DNA of 64,000 nucleotides, from positions 98,044-162,043 of the forward strand of contig NZ_VCQT01000020.1 of the NCBI RefSeq assembly GCF_005938655.1. Reading direction: 5' to 3'. Below are positions 41,312-51,366 of the stretch, in pieces. The DNA is from Alloalcanivorax gelatiniphagus (lineage in GTDB: Bacteria > Pseudomonadota > Gammaproteobacteria > Pseudomonadales > Alcanivoracaceae). Both the position numbers and the translations under genes were made by a program. The notes beneath the pieces are model-generated. The model searched no databases, had not been told where the DNA came from, and saw nothing but the letters and a program-made list of their open reading frames with translations. How positions within the stretch are numbered: position 1 is the first letter of the stretch; each line of letters opens with the position of its first letter.

Positions 41312-44300
41312 ATGAGCGGGTTGAACAATCTGTCCGTGCGGCTGAAGATTCTGTCCGTGGCGGCGCTGGGGGTGTTCCTCTTCCTGGCTTATTTTCTTTA
41401 CAGCTATTACATCGCGGAAACCAATATCCACCACCTGCAGCGGGTGGAGCAGCACGATTTTCCGGTGCTGGAGCTGGTCAACGCCAACAACGTGGAGTTC
41501 CGCAGCATCAGCGCCGCCTTCGACGGCGCCATCAACCGGGTGGACGGGGAGGCCCTGGCCAAGGCCCGCCAGCGCTCCGACCTGTTCCTGGAGCGGCTCG
41601 GCGACATCGAGCGGCTGGACCCGGCCCTGGGCGCCCAGGTGGACAACCTGCGCGCCACCTTCCTGGACTATTTCAGCAGCGCCGACGCACTGGCCCACGA
41701 CCTGATCGAGGACCCGGTGGCGATGCTGGACGGCTTCGACCGCATCCAGGCCATGAACGCGCTGCGCGACGACTACGAGCAGGCCCACGACACCTTCGAG
41801 GCGGACCGCTACAGCAGTTTCCGCGCCACCCTCAATGCCAGCCGCGAGGACAACAAGAGCACCCAGATGATCGGCCTGGTGCTGGGCGCCATCGCTTTCA
41901 CCCTGCTGGGGTTCATCGCGCTGCGCGTGACCCGCGCCATCACCCGGCCCCTGGAGGACGCGGTGAGCGCCGCCGACAGCATCGCCGGCGGCAACTGGGA
42001 CACCGAGATCCGCAGCGACAGCCGCGACGAAACCGGCCATCTGATCCGCGCCATCCGCAAGATGCGCGACGCCCTGAAGGCGCGCACCGAGGAACAGCAG
42101 CGCCAGGAGCGGATCAAGAACCAGCTGGCGGAACTGAACGCGCTGATGCGCGGCGAGATGACCCTGGAGCAGCTGGGCCGCAACCTGCTTGGCTATCTGG
42201 TGCCGGCCCTGGAGGCCCAGGTGGGCGCTTTCTATACCTGGGACGAGGACAGCGCCCGGGTCAGGCTGAGCAGCGCCTATGCCATGCAACGCCGCAAACA
42301 CATGGCCAACGAGTTCGCCCTGGGCGAATCCCTGGTCGGCCAGTGCGCCCTGGAAAAGCAGAGCATCGTGCTGGAGGAAGTGCCGGAGGACTACATGATC
42401 GTGGGTTCCGGCACCGGCCAGGCGGTGCCGCGTAATGTGGTGGTGCTGCCGGTATTGCACGACGGCGAACTGAAGGGCGTGCTGGAGGTGGGCGCCTTCG
42501 AACGCTTTGGCGACCAGGCGCTGGCGTTCCTGGAGCAGGGCGCCGCGGTGATCGGGGTGGCGCTGCACAGTGCCCAGAGCCGGGTGCGGCTGGCGGCCAT
42601 GCTGGAGCGCACCCGCGAGCAGGCCACCGCGTTGCAGGAGCAGAAGGAGGAGATGGCCCGGGTCAACCAGGACCTGGAAGAACAGGCCATGGAGCTGTCC
42701 GCCTCGGAGTCCCGCCTGCAACAGCAACAGGAAGAATTGCGCGCCATCAACGAGGAACTGGAATCGCAGACCCAGGCCCTGCGCGCCTCGGAGGAATCCC
42801 TGCAGGCCCAGCAGGAGGAACTGCGCGTCACCAACGAGGAACTGGAGGCCCAGGCCAAACTGCTCGGTGAGCAGAAAACCGAAATGGCCGACAAGAACCA
42901 GGAGCTGGAGCTGCTGCACCGGGAACTGGAAGACAAGCTCAAGGAACTGGAATTGTCGTCCCGCTACAAATCCCAGTTCCTGTCCACCATGTCCCATGAG
43001 CTGCGCACGCCGCTCAACTCGATTCTGATTCTGTCCAACGCCCTGGGCCAGAACAAAAAAGGCAATCTGGACGAGAAGCAGGTGGAGCACGCCCAGGTGA
43101 TCCATTCCGCCGGCGCCGACCTGCTGTCGCTGATCAACGACATCCTCGATATCTCCAAGATCGAGGAGGGCAAGATGGACGTGGTGGTGGACCCCATCGC
43201 CCCGTCGGAACTGGGCGACCACTTCCGCCGGCATTTCTCCCATGTGGCGGAAAACCGGGGCGTGGAATTTCGGGTGGCCCTGGGCGGCGACCTGCCGGCC
43301 AACTTCTACACCGACCGCCAGCGGCTGGAACAGATCATCAAGAACCTGCTGTCCAACGCCCTCAAGTTCACCGACGACGGCTCGGTGACCCTGGGCATCC
43401 ACCGTCCCCTGGCGGACGAGCGGGTACCGGGGCGGCTGGACCGGGCCAGCACCCTGAAATTCTCGGTCACCGACACCGGCGTGGGCATCCCCGAGGACAA
43501 ACAGAAACTGATCTTCGAGGCGTTCCAGCAGGCCGACGGCACCACCAGCCGCAAGTACGGCGGCACCGGGCTGGGCCTGACCATCTCCCGGGAACTGGCG
43601 CGGCTGCTGGGCGGCGAAATCGGCCTGCACAGCGACGGCCCGGGGCAGGGCGCCACCTTTACCCTGTATCTGCCGGAAGGGTCGGCGGAGCAGGCGCGCG
43701 CCGATGGCGAGGCGGACCTGGGCGTGGACATGGACGTGGGCGCCAACGCCGAGGCCCACACCGCGCCCAACCTGCCGTTCCAGACAACCGACGATGACTA
43801 TGTGGTCCGCGAGAAAACCGTGCTGGTGGTGGAGGACGACCGGGAATTCGCCAATGTGCTGGTGGACCTGGCCGCCGACTATGGTCTGGAAAGCCGCATC
43901 TGCAACGACGGCGAAAGCGGTCTGGAATACGCCCGCCGCCACCGGCCCAGCGCCATTATTCTCGACATCGGCCTGCCCGGCATGGACGGCTGGGAAGTGA
44001 TGGAGAAACTCAAAGCGGACCCGCGCACCCAGGACATTCCGGTGCACTTTCTGTCCGGCAAGGACGAACGCAACAAAGCGCTGGAACTGGGCGCCATCGA
44101 TTTCCTGGCCAAGCCGGTGAACCAGGAACAGATACTCAAGGCGTTCGCCAAGATCGAAACCGCCATTGAAACCAATGTGCGCCGGCTGCTGGTGGTGGAG
44201 GACAGCGAGATCCAGCACCAGAGCATCCGCGAGTTGTTCGACCAGAAAGGGGTGCGGATCACCGCCGTGACCAGCGGCGCCGAGGCCCTGGCGGCCCTGG

Positions 44301-44983
44301 GCGAGACCGTCTTCGATTGCATGATCCTGGACCTGACGCTGCCGGACATGAGCGGTTTCGAGCTGCTGGAGCGACTGCACGCCAATGATCAGTACGAGGC
44401 GGTGCCGGTGGTGATCTACACCGGCAAGGACCTGACCCGGGACGAGGAAGCGCGGCTGCGCAAATACGCCGACCGCATCATCCTCAAGACCGAGCGCTCC
44501 CATGAACGGCTGCTCAACGAGGCGTCCCTGTTCCTGCACTGGCTGGAATCCACGCTGCCGTCCCACCGGCGCGGCAACCCGGAGATGATCGAGCACCGCG
44601 ACGACATCTTCGAGGGCAAGAAGCTGCTGCTGGTGGACGACGATATGCGCAACATCTATGCGCTTTCCGCCCAGTTGGAGGAGCTGGGTTTCGAGATCAG
44701 CATCGCCAACAACGGCCGGGAGGCCCTGGATGCACTCAACGAAAGCCCGGACTACGACATCGTGCTGATGGACATCATGATGCCGGAAATGGACGGCTAT
44801 GAAGCCATGGGCCATATCCGCCAGCAGCCGCGATTCGCGGCGCTGCCGATCCTGGCGCTCACCGCCAAGGCGATGAAGGACGACCGCGCCAAATGCCTGG
44901 ACGCCGGCGCCAACGACTACTGCTCCAAACCCATCGACATGAGCAAGCTGACCTCGCTGTTGCGGGTGTGGCTGCACAAATGA
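41312..44983 (+). CDS. Hybrid sensor histidine kinase with HAMP, GAF and three receiver domains
   Basis: The 1223-residue inner-membrane protein has two membrane helices (about 13-33 and 184-206) flanking a periplasmic helical sensor, then HAMP (207-260), GAF (about 280-425) and a Glu-rich coiled coil (425-550). The kinase core has His562 in SHELRTPLNS, and the ATPase has NLLSNALKF and GTGLGL. Three receivers follow with acceptor Asp885, Asp1007 and Asp1154. It overlaps cheR by 4 bases. The three receivers suggest a branched phosphorelay, and the adjacent receiver-only genes are likely partners. Confidence 0.92.
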   Translation: MSGLNNLSVRLKILSVAALGVFLFLAYFLYSYYIAETNIHHLQRVEQHDFPVLELVNANNVEFRSISAAFDGAINRVDGEALAKARQRSDLFLERLGDIERLDPALGAQVDNLRATFLDYFSSADALAHDLIEDPVAMLDGFDRIQAMNALRDDYEQAHDTFEADRYSSFRATLNASREDNKSTQMIGLVLGAIAFTLLGFIALRVTRAITRPLEDAVSAADSIAGGNWDTEIRSDSRDETGHLIRAIRKMRDALKARTEEQQRQERIKNQLAELNALMRGEMTLEQLGRNLLGYLVPALEAQVGAFYTWDEDSARVRLSSAYAMQRRKHMANEFALGESLVGQCALEKQSIVLEEVPEDYMIVGSGTGQAVPRNVVVLPVLHDGELKGVLEVGAFERFGDQALAFLEQGAAVIGVALHSAQSRVRLAAMLERTREQATALQEQKEEMARVNQDLEEQAMELSASESRLQQQQEELRAINEELESQTQALRASEESLQAQQEELRVTNEELEAQAKLLGEQKTEMADKNQELELLHRELEDKLKELELSSRYKSQFLSTMSHELRTPLNSILILSNALGQNKKGNLDEKQVEHAQVIHSAGADLLSLINDILDISKIEEGKMDVVVDPIAPSELGDHFRRHFSHVAENRGVEFRVALGGDLPANFYTDRQRLEQIIKNLLSNALKFTDDGSVTLGIHRPLADERVPGRLDRASTLKFSVTDTGVGIPEDKQKLIFEAFQQADGTTSRKYGGTGLGLTISRELARLLGGEIGLHSDGPGQGATFTLYLPEGSAEQARADGEADLGVDMDVGANAEAHTAPNLPFQTTDDDYVVREKTVLVVEDDREFANVLVDLAADYGLESRICNDGESGLEYARRHRPSAIILDIGLPGMDGWEVMEKLKADPRTQDIPVHFLSGKDERNKALELGAIDFLAKPVNQEQILKAFAKIETAIETNVRRLLVVEDSEIQHQSIRELFDQKGVRITAVTSGAEALAALGETVFDCMILDLTLPDMSGFELLERLHANDQYEAVPVVIYTGKDLTRDEEARLRKYADRIILKTERSHERLLNEASLFLHWLESTLPSHRRGNPEMIEHRDDIFEGKKLLLVDDDMRNIYALSAQLEELGFEISIANNGREALDALNESPDYDIVLMDIMMPEMDGYEAMGHIRQQPRFAALPILALTAKAMKDDRAKCLDAGANDYCSKPIDMSKLTSLLRVWLHK

Positions 44984-45861
44984 ACGGAGACCCGGCCGTG
45001 GCTACGGACCCGTCGATCAGCGATGATCAGGTGCACCTGGAAGACATTGAAATCCGCCTGCTGCTGGAGGCCATCTACCAGCTCTACGGCTACGATTTCC
45101 GTTCCTACAGCCAGGCCTCGATCCGCCGCCGGGTGATGCACCGGCTGACCATGTCCGGCTTCGCCACGGTGATGCAGATGACCGACCGGGTGCTGCGCGA
45201 CCGGCAGTTCTTCGTCACCCTGCTCAACGACCTCACCGTCAACGTCACCGAGATGTACCGGGACCCGGAGTTCTACAAGGCGTTCCGCGAAGAGGTGGTG
45301 CCGGTGCTGAAGACCTTTCCGTTTATCAAGATCTGGCACGCGGGCTGCGCCACCGGCGAGGAAATCTACTCCATGGCCATCCTGCTGGAAGAGGAGGGCC
45401 TGTACGACCGGGCCATGCTCTATGCCACCGACATCGACAAGAACGTGCTGGCGGCGGCCCGCAAGGGCATCTATCCGATCCACGCCTTCAAACAATACGC
45501 GGACAACTACCGGCGCGCCGGCGGCCGCCGCTCGCTCAGCGACTACGCCACCGCCCGCTACGACAGCGTGATCATGGAGCAGTGCCTGAAGCGCAATATC
45601 GTGTTCGCCGACCACGACCTGGCCACCGACCAGGTGTTCGGAGAAATGCATGTGATACTCTGCCGCAACGTTCTCATCTATTTCGACCGCACGCTGCAAC
45701 AGCGGGTATTTCGCCTGTTTGGCGAGAGCCTGGACCTGGGCGGTTTCCTGTGTCTCGGTACCAAGGAGAGCCTGCGTTTCTGCGGTGACGAGGATGCCTT
45801 CGAGGTGGTCAACAAAGCGATGCGGATTTTCCGCAAGCGTCAACTGCGTCATAACGCCTGA
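44980..45861 (+). CDS. CheR-type protein-glutamate methyltransferase
   Basis: The 293-residue protein has the CheR N-terminal helical part (YQLYGYDFRSYSQASIRRRV) and the SAM domain with IWHAGCATGEEIYSMAILL near residue 125 and VILCRNVLIYFD near 225. No chemoreceptor, CheA or CheW is encoded nearby. The ATG overlaps the kinase stop (ATGA); a GTG at 44998 is an alternative start. It probably methylates a non-chemotaxis receptor or a partner of the hybrid kinase. Confidence 0.88.
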   Translation: MNGDPAVATDPSISDDQVHLEDIEIRLLLEAIYQLYGYDFRSYSQASIRRRVMHRLTMSGFATVMQMTDRVLRDRQFFVTLLNDLTVNVTEMYRDPEFYKAFREEVVPVLKTFPFIKIWHAGCATGEEIYSMAILLEEEGLYDRAMLYATDIDKNVLAAARKGIYPIHAFKQYADNYRRAGGRRSLSDYATARYDSVIMEQCLKRNIVFADHDLATDQVFGEMHVILCRNVLIYFDRTLQQRVFRLFGESLDLGGFLCLGTKESLRFCGDEDAFEVVNKAMRIFRKRQLRHNA

Positions 45862-45875
45862 GTTCGAGAAAAATC

Positions 45876-46346
45876 ATGATCGAGCAGAAACTGTTGCTGG
45901 TCGATGACCAGCCCGCCAATCTGGTCTCCCTGGAGGCCATTCTGGAAGACCAAGGGCGAACCCTGTTGAAGGCCGAGTCCGGCCAGGACGCGCTGAAAAT
46001 TCTGCTGAAGGAGGACATTTCCCTGGTGCTGCTGGATGTGCAGATGCCGGGCATGGACGGTTTCGAGGTGGCCGAACTGATGCGCCAGCGCAAGGACACC
46101 CAGACCATACCGATTATCTTCGTCACCGCCATCAGCAAGGAAAAGAAGTACGTCTTCAAGGGCTACCAGGCGGGGGCGGTGGATTATCTGTTCAAGCCGC
46201 TGGACCCGCTGATCCTCAAGAGCAAGGTGAACTTCTTCCTGCAGCTGGACCGCCAGCGCCGGGAACTGCAGGCCAAGCTCAAGGAAGCCCAGGCCCACCG
46301 CGCCGCCTACGAGGCGGAAAAACGCAACCGGGGAGGGCAGGAATGA
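45876..46346 (+). CDS. Single-domain response regulator with C-terminal coiled coil
   Basis: The 156-residue protein is a CheY-like receiver (LLLVDDQPANLVSLEAIL, Asp in LVLLDVQMPGMDGFEVAEL near residue 53, conserved TAISKE) followed by a helical tail of about 35 residues. It lies between cheR and cheB. It could be a phosphate sink or output of the hybrid kinase. Confidence 0.87.
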   Translation: MIEQKLLLVDDQPANLVSLEAILEDQGRTLLKAESGQDALKILLKEDISLVLLDVQMPGMDGFEVAELMRQRKDTQTIPIIFVTAISKEKKYVFKGYQAGAVDYLFKPLDPLILKSKVNFFLQLDRQRRELQAKLKEAQAHRAAYEAEKRNRGGQE

Positions 46347-46378
46347 ATCCGCGGTCCCCGTGGCGGCGGTGAACGGCC

Positions 46379-47011
46379 ATGGCCAGGCCGATCAAGATGG
46401 TGGTGATGGGCGCCTCCTGGGGCGGACTGAACGCCTACTCGCGTATTCTTTCCAGCTTGCCGGAGGGGCTGCCCGCCGCCATCATGTTGGTCCAGCATCA
46501 GAACGCCAGCGCCGACAACCGGCTGGCCTGGTTGCTGTCGCGCTACTGCCGCCCGCCGGTGGTGGCGCCGAACGATAAGGAAACGATCCGGGCCGGCCAT
46601 ATCTACGTGGCGCCACCGGGTTATCACATGCTGGTCAACGGGGACCATACCGTCGCCTTGACCGTTTATCGGCCGGTGCATTTTTCCAGGCCGTCGATTG
46701 ATGAACTGTTCTTCTCCGCGGGCCATGTATATGGCGACCAGACCCTGGGCGTGGTGCTGACCGGCGCCAATGAGGACGGCTCCGCCGGGCTGGATTACAT
46801 CCGCCGGCGCGGCGGCCGCACCCTGGTGCAGTCACCGCAAAGCAGCGAAGCGCCGGCCATGCCGGAGGCGGCCATCGCCCTGGGCGCCGCCGCTGAGGTG
46901 CTGGATCTGGAGCGGATCGGGCCCTGGCTGGTGGAAAGTCTGACAAAAAATCAGTCAGAAGATCAGGTGGCAAGACAAGTGAACAGCGGGGTTGGCTTGC
47001 GCAATGATTAA
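46379..47011 (+). CDS. Stand-alone CheB-type methylesterase domain
   Basis: The 210-residue protein is a CheB catalytic domain without a receiver. It has the nucleophile Ser in GASWGGLNAY, His in LVQHQ and Asp in GVVLTGANEDGSAGL, matching the Ser-His-Asp triad. Lack of the receiver implies control by a separate protein, possibly the receivers encoded on either side. It ends in an 8-base overlap with the receiver-PilZ gene. Confidence 0.87.
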   Translation: MARPIKMVVMGASWGGLNAYSRILSSLPEGLPAAIMLVQHQNASADNRLAWLLSRYCRPPVVAPNDKETIRAGHIYVAPPGYHMLVNGDHTVALTVYRPVHFSRPSIDELFFSAGHVYGDQTLGVVLTGANEDGSAGLDYIRRRGGRTLVQSPQSSEAPAMPEAAIALGAAAEVLDLERIGPWLVESLTKNQSEDQVARQVNSGVGLRND

Positions 47012-48125
47012 GCAGAATATCCTGGTCGTCGATGACCACCGGGAAAACCTGATCGCCATGGAAGCGTTGCTGGAGGGGGAGGGCCGCCAGCTGATCATGG
47101 CGCAATCCGGCAACGAAGCCCTGGCCCTGGCCCTGAAGCACGATTTCGCGCTGGTTTTGCTGGACGTGCAGATGCCCGAGATGGATGGCTTCGAGGTGGC
47201 GCGGCTGATGCGCCAGAACCGCAAGACCCGCCATATCCCGATCATTTTCGTCACCGCCATTTCCAAGGAACGGACCTTCGTGTTCCAGGGGTATCAAGCC
47301 GGCGCGGTGGACTATTTGTTCAAGCCCGTGGATGAACAGATCCTCGACGCCAAGGTCAATGTATTCCTGCAACTGGACCGGCAACGTCGCAAATTGCAGC
47401 AGGCGGTGGTACAGATGAAGCGTCTCAAGGACGAGAACGAGCGCCTGCTGCACGCCCTGGGCGAGGCGGTGATCGGCACCGACGCGGACGGCCTGGTGAG
47501 CTTCAGCAATGCCTCGGCGGCGGCGCTGCTCAATAGCGACCGGGACGCGCTGCTGGGCCAGCCGGTGAGCGCCCTGCTGGCGCAAGGGGACAGCCCGGCC
47601 TGGTGCGGACCGTTGCCGCCGCCGTGCGCCGAAGGCCGGCACTGGGAGGGCAGCCTGGACCTGTATCCGGATGGTCATGAACAGCCGTTACCCTTGCTCG
47701 TCCATGCCAACCCGGTACGACGTGAGTGCGGCGCCTTCACCGGCGTGGTATTCATGTTGCGACGCCGGGACGAGGAGGGCGCCGGCGACGGCCGCCGGGA
47801 GCGCCGTGGCCAGCCGCGCAAGCGCATGTTCCATGAACTGGTGGTGTTCGATCGCGGCACCGGTGGTAATGTGGGCAGGCTGATCAACCTGAGCGTTGGC
47901 GGCTTCAAATTATTGCTGCGCCGCGACGTGGCGCCGGGGGAGCAGCTGGAGCTGGGCATGGTGTTGCCGGACCAGATCGGTGGCGTCAATACCATGAGCT
48001 TCAACGCCCGGGTGGTATGGAGCGAGGGCCTGGACGAACCGGGCGAATACCACGCCGGCTTCCAGTTTCTGGAGCTCTCCGACGCCAATGGCGAGATAAT
48101 AGAAATACTTATGGAACGGTATTGA
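47004..48125 (+). CDS. Receiver-PAS-PilZ protein
   Basis: The 373-residue protein joins an N-terminal receiver (ILVVDDHRENLIAMEALL, Asp in VLLDVQMPEMDGFEV near residue 52), a PAS-like segment at about 150-240 (VIGTDADGLVSFSNASAAALL) and a C-terminal PilZ domain. The PilZ c-di-GMP motifs are RGQPR near 270 and NLSVGG near 298, the latter with Asn in place of the usual Asp. It lies 16 bases before gspE, which suggests phospho-signal and c-di-GMP control of the secretion operon. Confidence 0.8.
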   Translation: MIKQNILVVDDHRENLIAMEALLEGEGRQLIMAQSGNEALALALKHDFALVLLDVQMPEMDGFEVARLMRQNRKTRHIPIIFVTAISKERTFVFQGYQAGAVDYLFKPVDEQILDAKVNVFLQLDRQRRKLQQAVVQMKRLKDENERLLHALGEAVIGTDADGLVSFSNASAAALLNSDRDALLGQPVSALLAQGDSPAWCGPLPPPCAEGRHWEGSLDLYPDGHEQPLPLLVHANPVRRECGAFTGVVFMLRRRDEEGAGDGRRERRGQPRKRMFHELVVFDRGTGGNVGRLINLSVGGFKLLLRRDVAPGEQLELGMVLPDQIGGVNTMSFNARVVWSEGLDEPGEYHAGFQFLELSDANGEIIEILMERY

Positions 48126-48141
48126 AGGATATTGAGGGGTT

Positions 48142-49653
48142 ATGAGCGAAGCAGTGGTTGAGCATACCGAACTGGCGGAGGACAACGGCGGGCCGCAACT
48201 GTTGCCGTATGGGTTCGCGCGCCGCTTCGGGGTGCTGCTGAGGGAAAAGGACGGCCGCAAGGAGCTGTGCTGCCGGCAGGATGTGTCCCTGCAGGCCCTG
48301 GCCGAGGTACAGCGCTGGCTGGGCAGGCTGCCGCCGATCCAGCGCATGGACGAGGGCGCCTTCTCCGCCGCCATGGCGCTGACCTATGAACAACAGCGCG
48401 GCGCCGCCGCCGAGGCCGCCGACAACCTGGAGGGCCTGGACCTGGCCAGCCTGGCGGATTCGCTGCCGGAGACCTCGGACCTGCTGGAGCAGGAAGACGA
48501 TGCCCCGATCATCCGCCTGATCAACGCCCTGTTCCAGGAAGCGATCCGCGAGAACGCCTCCGATATCCACATCGAGACCTTCGAAAAACGTCTGGTGGTG
48601 CGCATGCGCGTGGACGGCGTGCTGCGCGAGGTGCTGACCCCGAAACGGGAGCTGGCGCCGCTGCTGGTATCGCGCATCAAGGTAATGGCGCGGCTCGACA
48701 TCGCCGAAAAACGGATTCCCCAGGATGGCCGTATTTCCCTGCGCCTGGGTGGCCGCGACGTGGACGTGCGGGTGTCCACCATGCCGTCCAGCAACGGCGA
48801 GCGGGTGGTGCTGCGTCTGCTCGACAAGCAGGCCGGCCGCCTGCAGGTGTCTCACCTGGGCATGGGCGAAGTGTGCGACAACCTGATGCGCGAGCTGATC
48901 CACAAACCCCACGGCATCATTCTGGTCACCGGCCCCACCGGTTCCGGTAAGACCACCACCCTGTACGCCTCGCTCACCGAACTGAACGACGCCACCCGCA
49001 ATATCCTCACCGTCGAGGACCCCATCGAGTACCAGCTCGAGGGCATCGGCCAGACCCAGGTCAACACCAAGGTGGACATGACCTTCGCCCGCGGGCTGCG
49101 GGCGATCCTGCGTCAGGACCCGGACGTGGTGATGGTGGGCGAGATCCGCGACCTGGAAACCGCCGAAATCGCGGTGCAGGCATCACTCACCGGTCACCTG
49201 GTGCTGTCCACACTGCACACCAACACCGCGGTGGGCGCGGTGACCCGGTTGCAGGACATGGGCATCGAGCCGTTCCTGCTGTCCAGTTCGCTGCTCGGTT
49301 CCCTGGCCCAACGGCTGGTGCGGGTGCTCTGTGACGACTGCAAGCAAGCCTATTCCCCCAGCGACAGCGAGCGCACCCTGCTCGGCCTGGCGCCGGACCA
49401 GCAGGTCACCCTCTACCACCCGGTGGGCTGCGAACACTGCAACCAGCAGGGCTACCGGGGCCGTACCGGTATCTATGAGCTGGTGGTGATCGACGATGTG
49501 ATGCGCGAGCTGATCCACGAACGGGCCGGCGAACTGCGCCTGGGCCGGCACGCCCGCACCCTGACGCCGAGCATCCGCGAGGACGGCTGGCGCAAGGTGC
49601 TGGCCGGCGACACCAGCATCGAAGAAGTTCTTCGCGTCACCAAGGAAGACTGA
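48142..49653 (+). CDS. gspE: GspE, type II secretion ATPase
   Basis: The 503-residue ATPase has a Walker [15 protein letters not shown] near residue 265, the Walker B region [16 protein letters not shown] near 320 and a four-Cys zinc motif (CDDC and CEHC, about residues 397-435), all typical of GspE. It powers pseudopilus assembly from the cytoplasm. GAGGGG precedes its ATG, and the PilZ gene ends 16 bases upstream. Confidence 0.95.
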   Translation: MSEAVVEHTELAEDNGGPQLLPYGFARRFGVLLREKDGRKELCCRQDVSLQALAEVQRWLGRLPPIQRMDEGAFSAAMALTYEQQRGAAAEAADNLEGLDLASLADSLPETSDLLEQEDDAPIIRLINALFQEAIRENASDIHIETFEKRLVVRMRVDGVLREVLTPKRELAPLLVSRIKVMARLDIAEKRIPQDGRISLRLGGRDVDVRVSTMPSSNGERVVLRLLDKQAGRLQVSHLGMGEVCDNLMRELIHKPHGIILVTGPTGSGKTTTLYASLTELNDATRNILTVEDPIEYQLEGIGQTQVNTKVDMTFARGLRAILRQDPDVVMVGEIRDLETAEIAVQASLTGHLVLSTLHTNTAVGAVTRLQDMGIEPFLLSSSLLGSLAQRLVRVLCDDCKQAYSPSDSERTLLGLAPDQQVTLYHPVGCEHCNQQGYRGRTGIYELVVIDDVMRELIHERAGELRLGRHARTLTPSIREDGWRKVLAGDTSIEEVLRVTKED

Positions 49654-50876
49654 TGCCCGCGTTCGAATACCGCTCCCTGGATCACCGGGGCAAAGTCAAA
49701 CGGGGCACCCTGGAGGCGGACAGCGCCCGGCAGATTCGCCAGCAACTGCGCGACAAGGGCTGGGTGCCGCTGGAAGTCACCGAAGCCCGCGACCGGCAGA
49801 GTGGCGGCGGGCTATCCGCGCGGCTGTCCGCCACAGGCAAGCTCAAGGGCGGCGAACAGGCGCTGATTACCCGCCAGCTGGCCACCCTGCTCAAGTCCGG
49901 CCTGCCGGTGGAGCAGGCCCTGTCGGCGGTGGCCCGGCAGTCCGGCCATGTGCGGGTGGAAAAGATCATTCTGGCGGTGCGCGGCAAGGTGCTGGAGGGC
50001 TACAGCCTGGCCCGGGCGCTGGCCGAGTACCCGCGCGCCTTCCCGGAGATGTACCGGGCCACGGTGGCGGCCGGCGAACAGAGCGGCCACCTGGAGCAGG
50101 TGCTGGAGCAGCTGGCCGACTATCTGGAAACCCGTGACGACACCGGCCGCTCGGTGAGCCAGGCGATGATTTACCCGGCGTTCATCATGATCTTCTCGGC
50201 GCTGGTGATCGGCTTCCTGATGGCCTTCGTGGTGCCCAAGATGGTGGCGGTGTTCGCCAACCGGGACCAGGCCCTGCCGTTCATCACCGTGGCGGTGATC
50301 GCCCTCAGCGACTTCGTGCGCGCCTGGGGCTGGTTGCTGGCGCTGGCGGTGATCGGCGCGGTGGTGGCCTTCACCCGGGCCATGCGCCAGCCCGCGTTCC
50401 GCATGCGCGTGCACCGGCGATTGGCCGCCATGCCCCTGATCGGCACCATGATGCGCGCCTCGGACAGCGCCCGGCTGGCCAGCACCCTGGGCATCCTTGG
50501 CCGCTCCGGGGTGCCGTTGGTGGATGCCTTGTTCATCGCCGCCCAGGTGGTCGGTAACCTGGCCATCCGCCAGGCGGTGGTCAACGCCGCCGCCCGGGTG
50601 CGCGAAGGCGGCAGCCTCAGCCGGGCACTGGAAAACAGCGGCTATTTTCCGCCCATGCTGGTGCAGATGATCGCCAGTGGCGAAGCCAGCGGCGAGCTGG
50701 ACAACATGCTCTCTCGTGCGGCGGATTATCAGGAACGGGAACTCACCAGCACGGTCCAAACCATGGTCGGGCTGCTGGGGCCCATGATGCTGCTGATGAT
50801 GGCGGGGTTCGTGATCCTGATCGTACTGGCGGTAATGCTGCCGATCATGCAGATGAACAACTTCATGGCGGGCTAG
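49653..50876 (+). CDS. gspF: GspF, inner-membrane platform protein of type II secretion
   Basis: The 407-residue protein has two cytoplasmic GspF repeats (LITRQLATLLKSGLPVEQAL near residue 70 and LASTLGILGRSGVPLVDAL near 275) and three membrane segments (about 170-190, 220-240 and 370-395). It anchors the ATPase to the membrane platform. Its ATG overlaps the gspE stop by one base. Confidence 0.95.
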   Translation: MPAFEYRSLDHRGKVKRGTLEADSARQIRQQLRDKGWVPLEVTEARDRQSGGGLSARLSATGKLKGGEQALITRQLATLLKSGLPVEQALSAVARQSGHVRVEKIILAVRGKVLEGYSLARALAEYPRAFPEMYRATVAAGEQSGHLEQVLEQLADYLETRDDTGRSVSQAMIYPAFIMIFSALVIGFLMAFVVPKMVAVFANRDQALPFITVAVIALSDFVRAWGWLLALAVIGAVVAFTRAMRQPAFRMRVHRRLAAMPLIGTMMRASDSARLASTLGILGRSGVPLVDALFIAAQVVGNLAIRQAVVNAAARVREGGSLSRALENSGYFPPMLVQMIASGEASGELDNMLSRAADYQERELTSTVQTMVGLLGPMMLLMMAGFVILIVLAVMLPIMQMNNFMAG

Positions 50877-50926
50877 GCGGAGCACGCCCACAAGGACGTC
50901 TCTCCAGACACAACAAAAGGTGAATC

Positions 50927-51358
50927 ATGAAAACGATGCAACGGGCTCAGGGTGGCTTCACCCTGCTGGAAATCATGGTGGTGGTGGCGATCATCGGGCT
51001 GTTGGCGGCGATGATCGTGCCCAACGTGATCGGCCAGGGGGAACAGGCCAAGGTGGACATCGCCAAGACCAATATGTCGCGGATCGTCCAGCAGTTGGAT
51101 ATGTACAAGTTCAACAACGGCACCTACCCGACCACCGAGGAGGGCATCAAGGCCCTGGTGGAACGGCCGGCCTCCGCCAAGAAATGGCCGGAAGGCGGCT
51201 ACCTGCCGAGCATGCCGGAAGATCCCTGGGGCAATGAATACGTCTACATCAGCCCCGGCGTGGACGGTCCCTTCGACCTTTACTCCCTGGGCGCGGACGG
51301 CGCCGAAGGCGGCGACGGCACCGACGCGGACATCAGCTGGCGCGACAAGGGCAACTGA
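50927..51358 (+). CDS. gspG: GspG, major pseudopilin
   Basis: The 143-residue pseudopilin has the prepilin cleavage site after Gly in GGFTLLEIMVVVAIIG, with Glu at position 5 of the mature form. The GTYPTTEEG and PWGNEYVYISPG blocks belong to the calcium-binding C-terminal part. AAAAGGTGA precedes the ATG. It builds the pseudopilus shaft. Confidence 0.95.
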   Translation: MKTMQRAQGGFTLLEIMVVVAIIGLLAAMIVPNVIGQGEQAKVDIAKTNMSRIVQQLDMYKFNNGTYPTTEEGIKALVERPASAKKWPEGGYLPSMPEDPWGNEYVYISPGVDGPFDLYSLGADGAEGGDGTDADISWRDKGN

Positions 51359-51366
51359 TCGCCATC

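Noticed and set aside
44980..47011. Complete chemotaxis operon
   Set aside because: CheR and CheB are present but there is no CheA, CheW, CheZ or methyl-accepting receptor gene.
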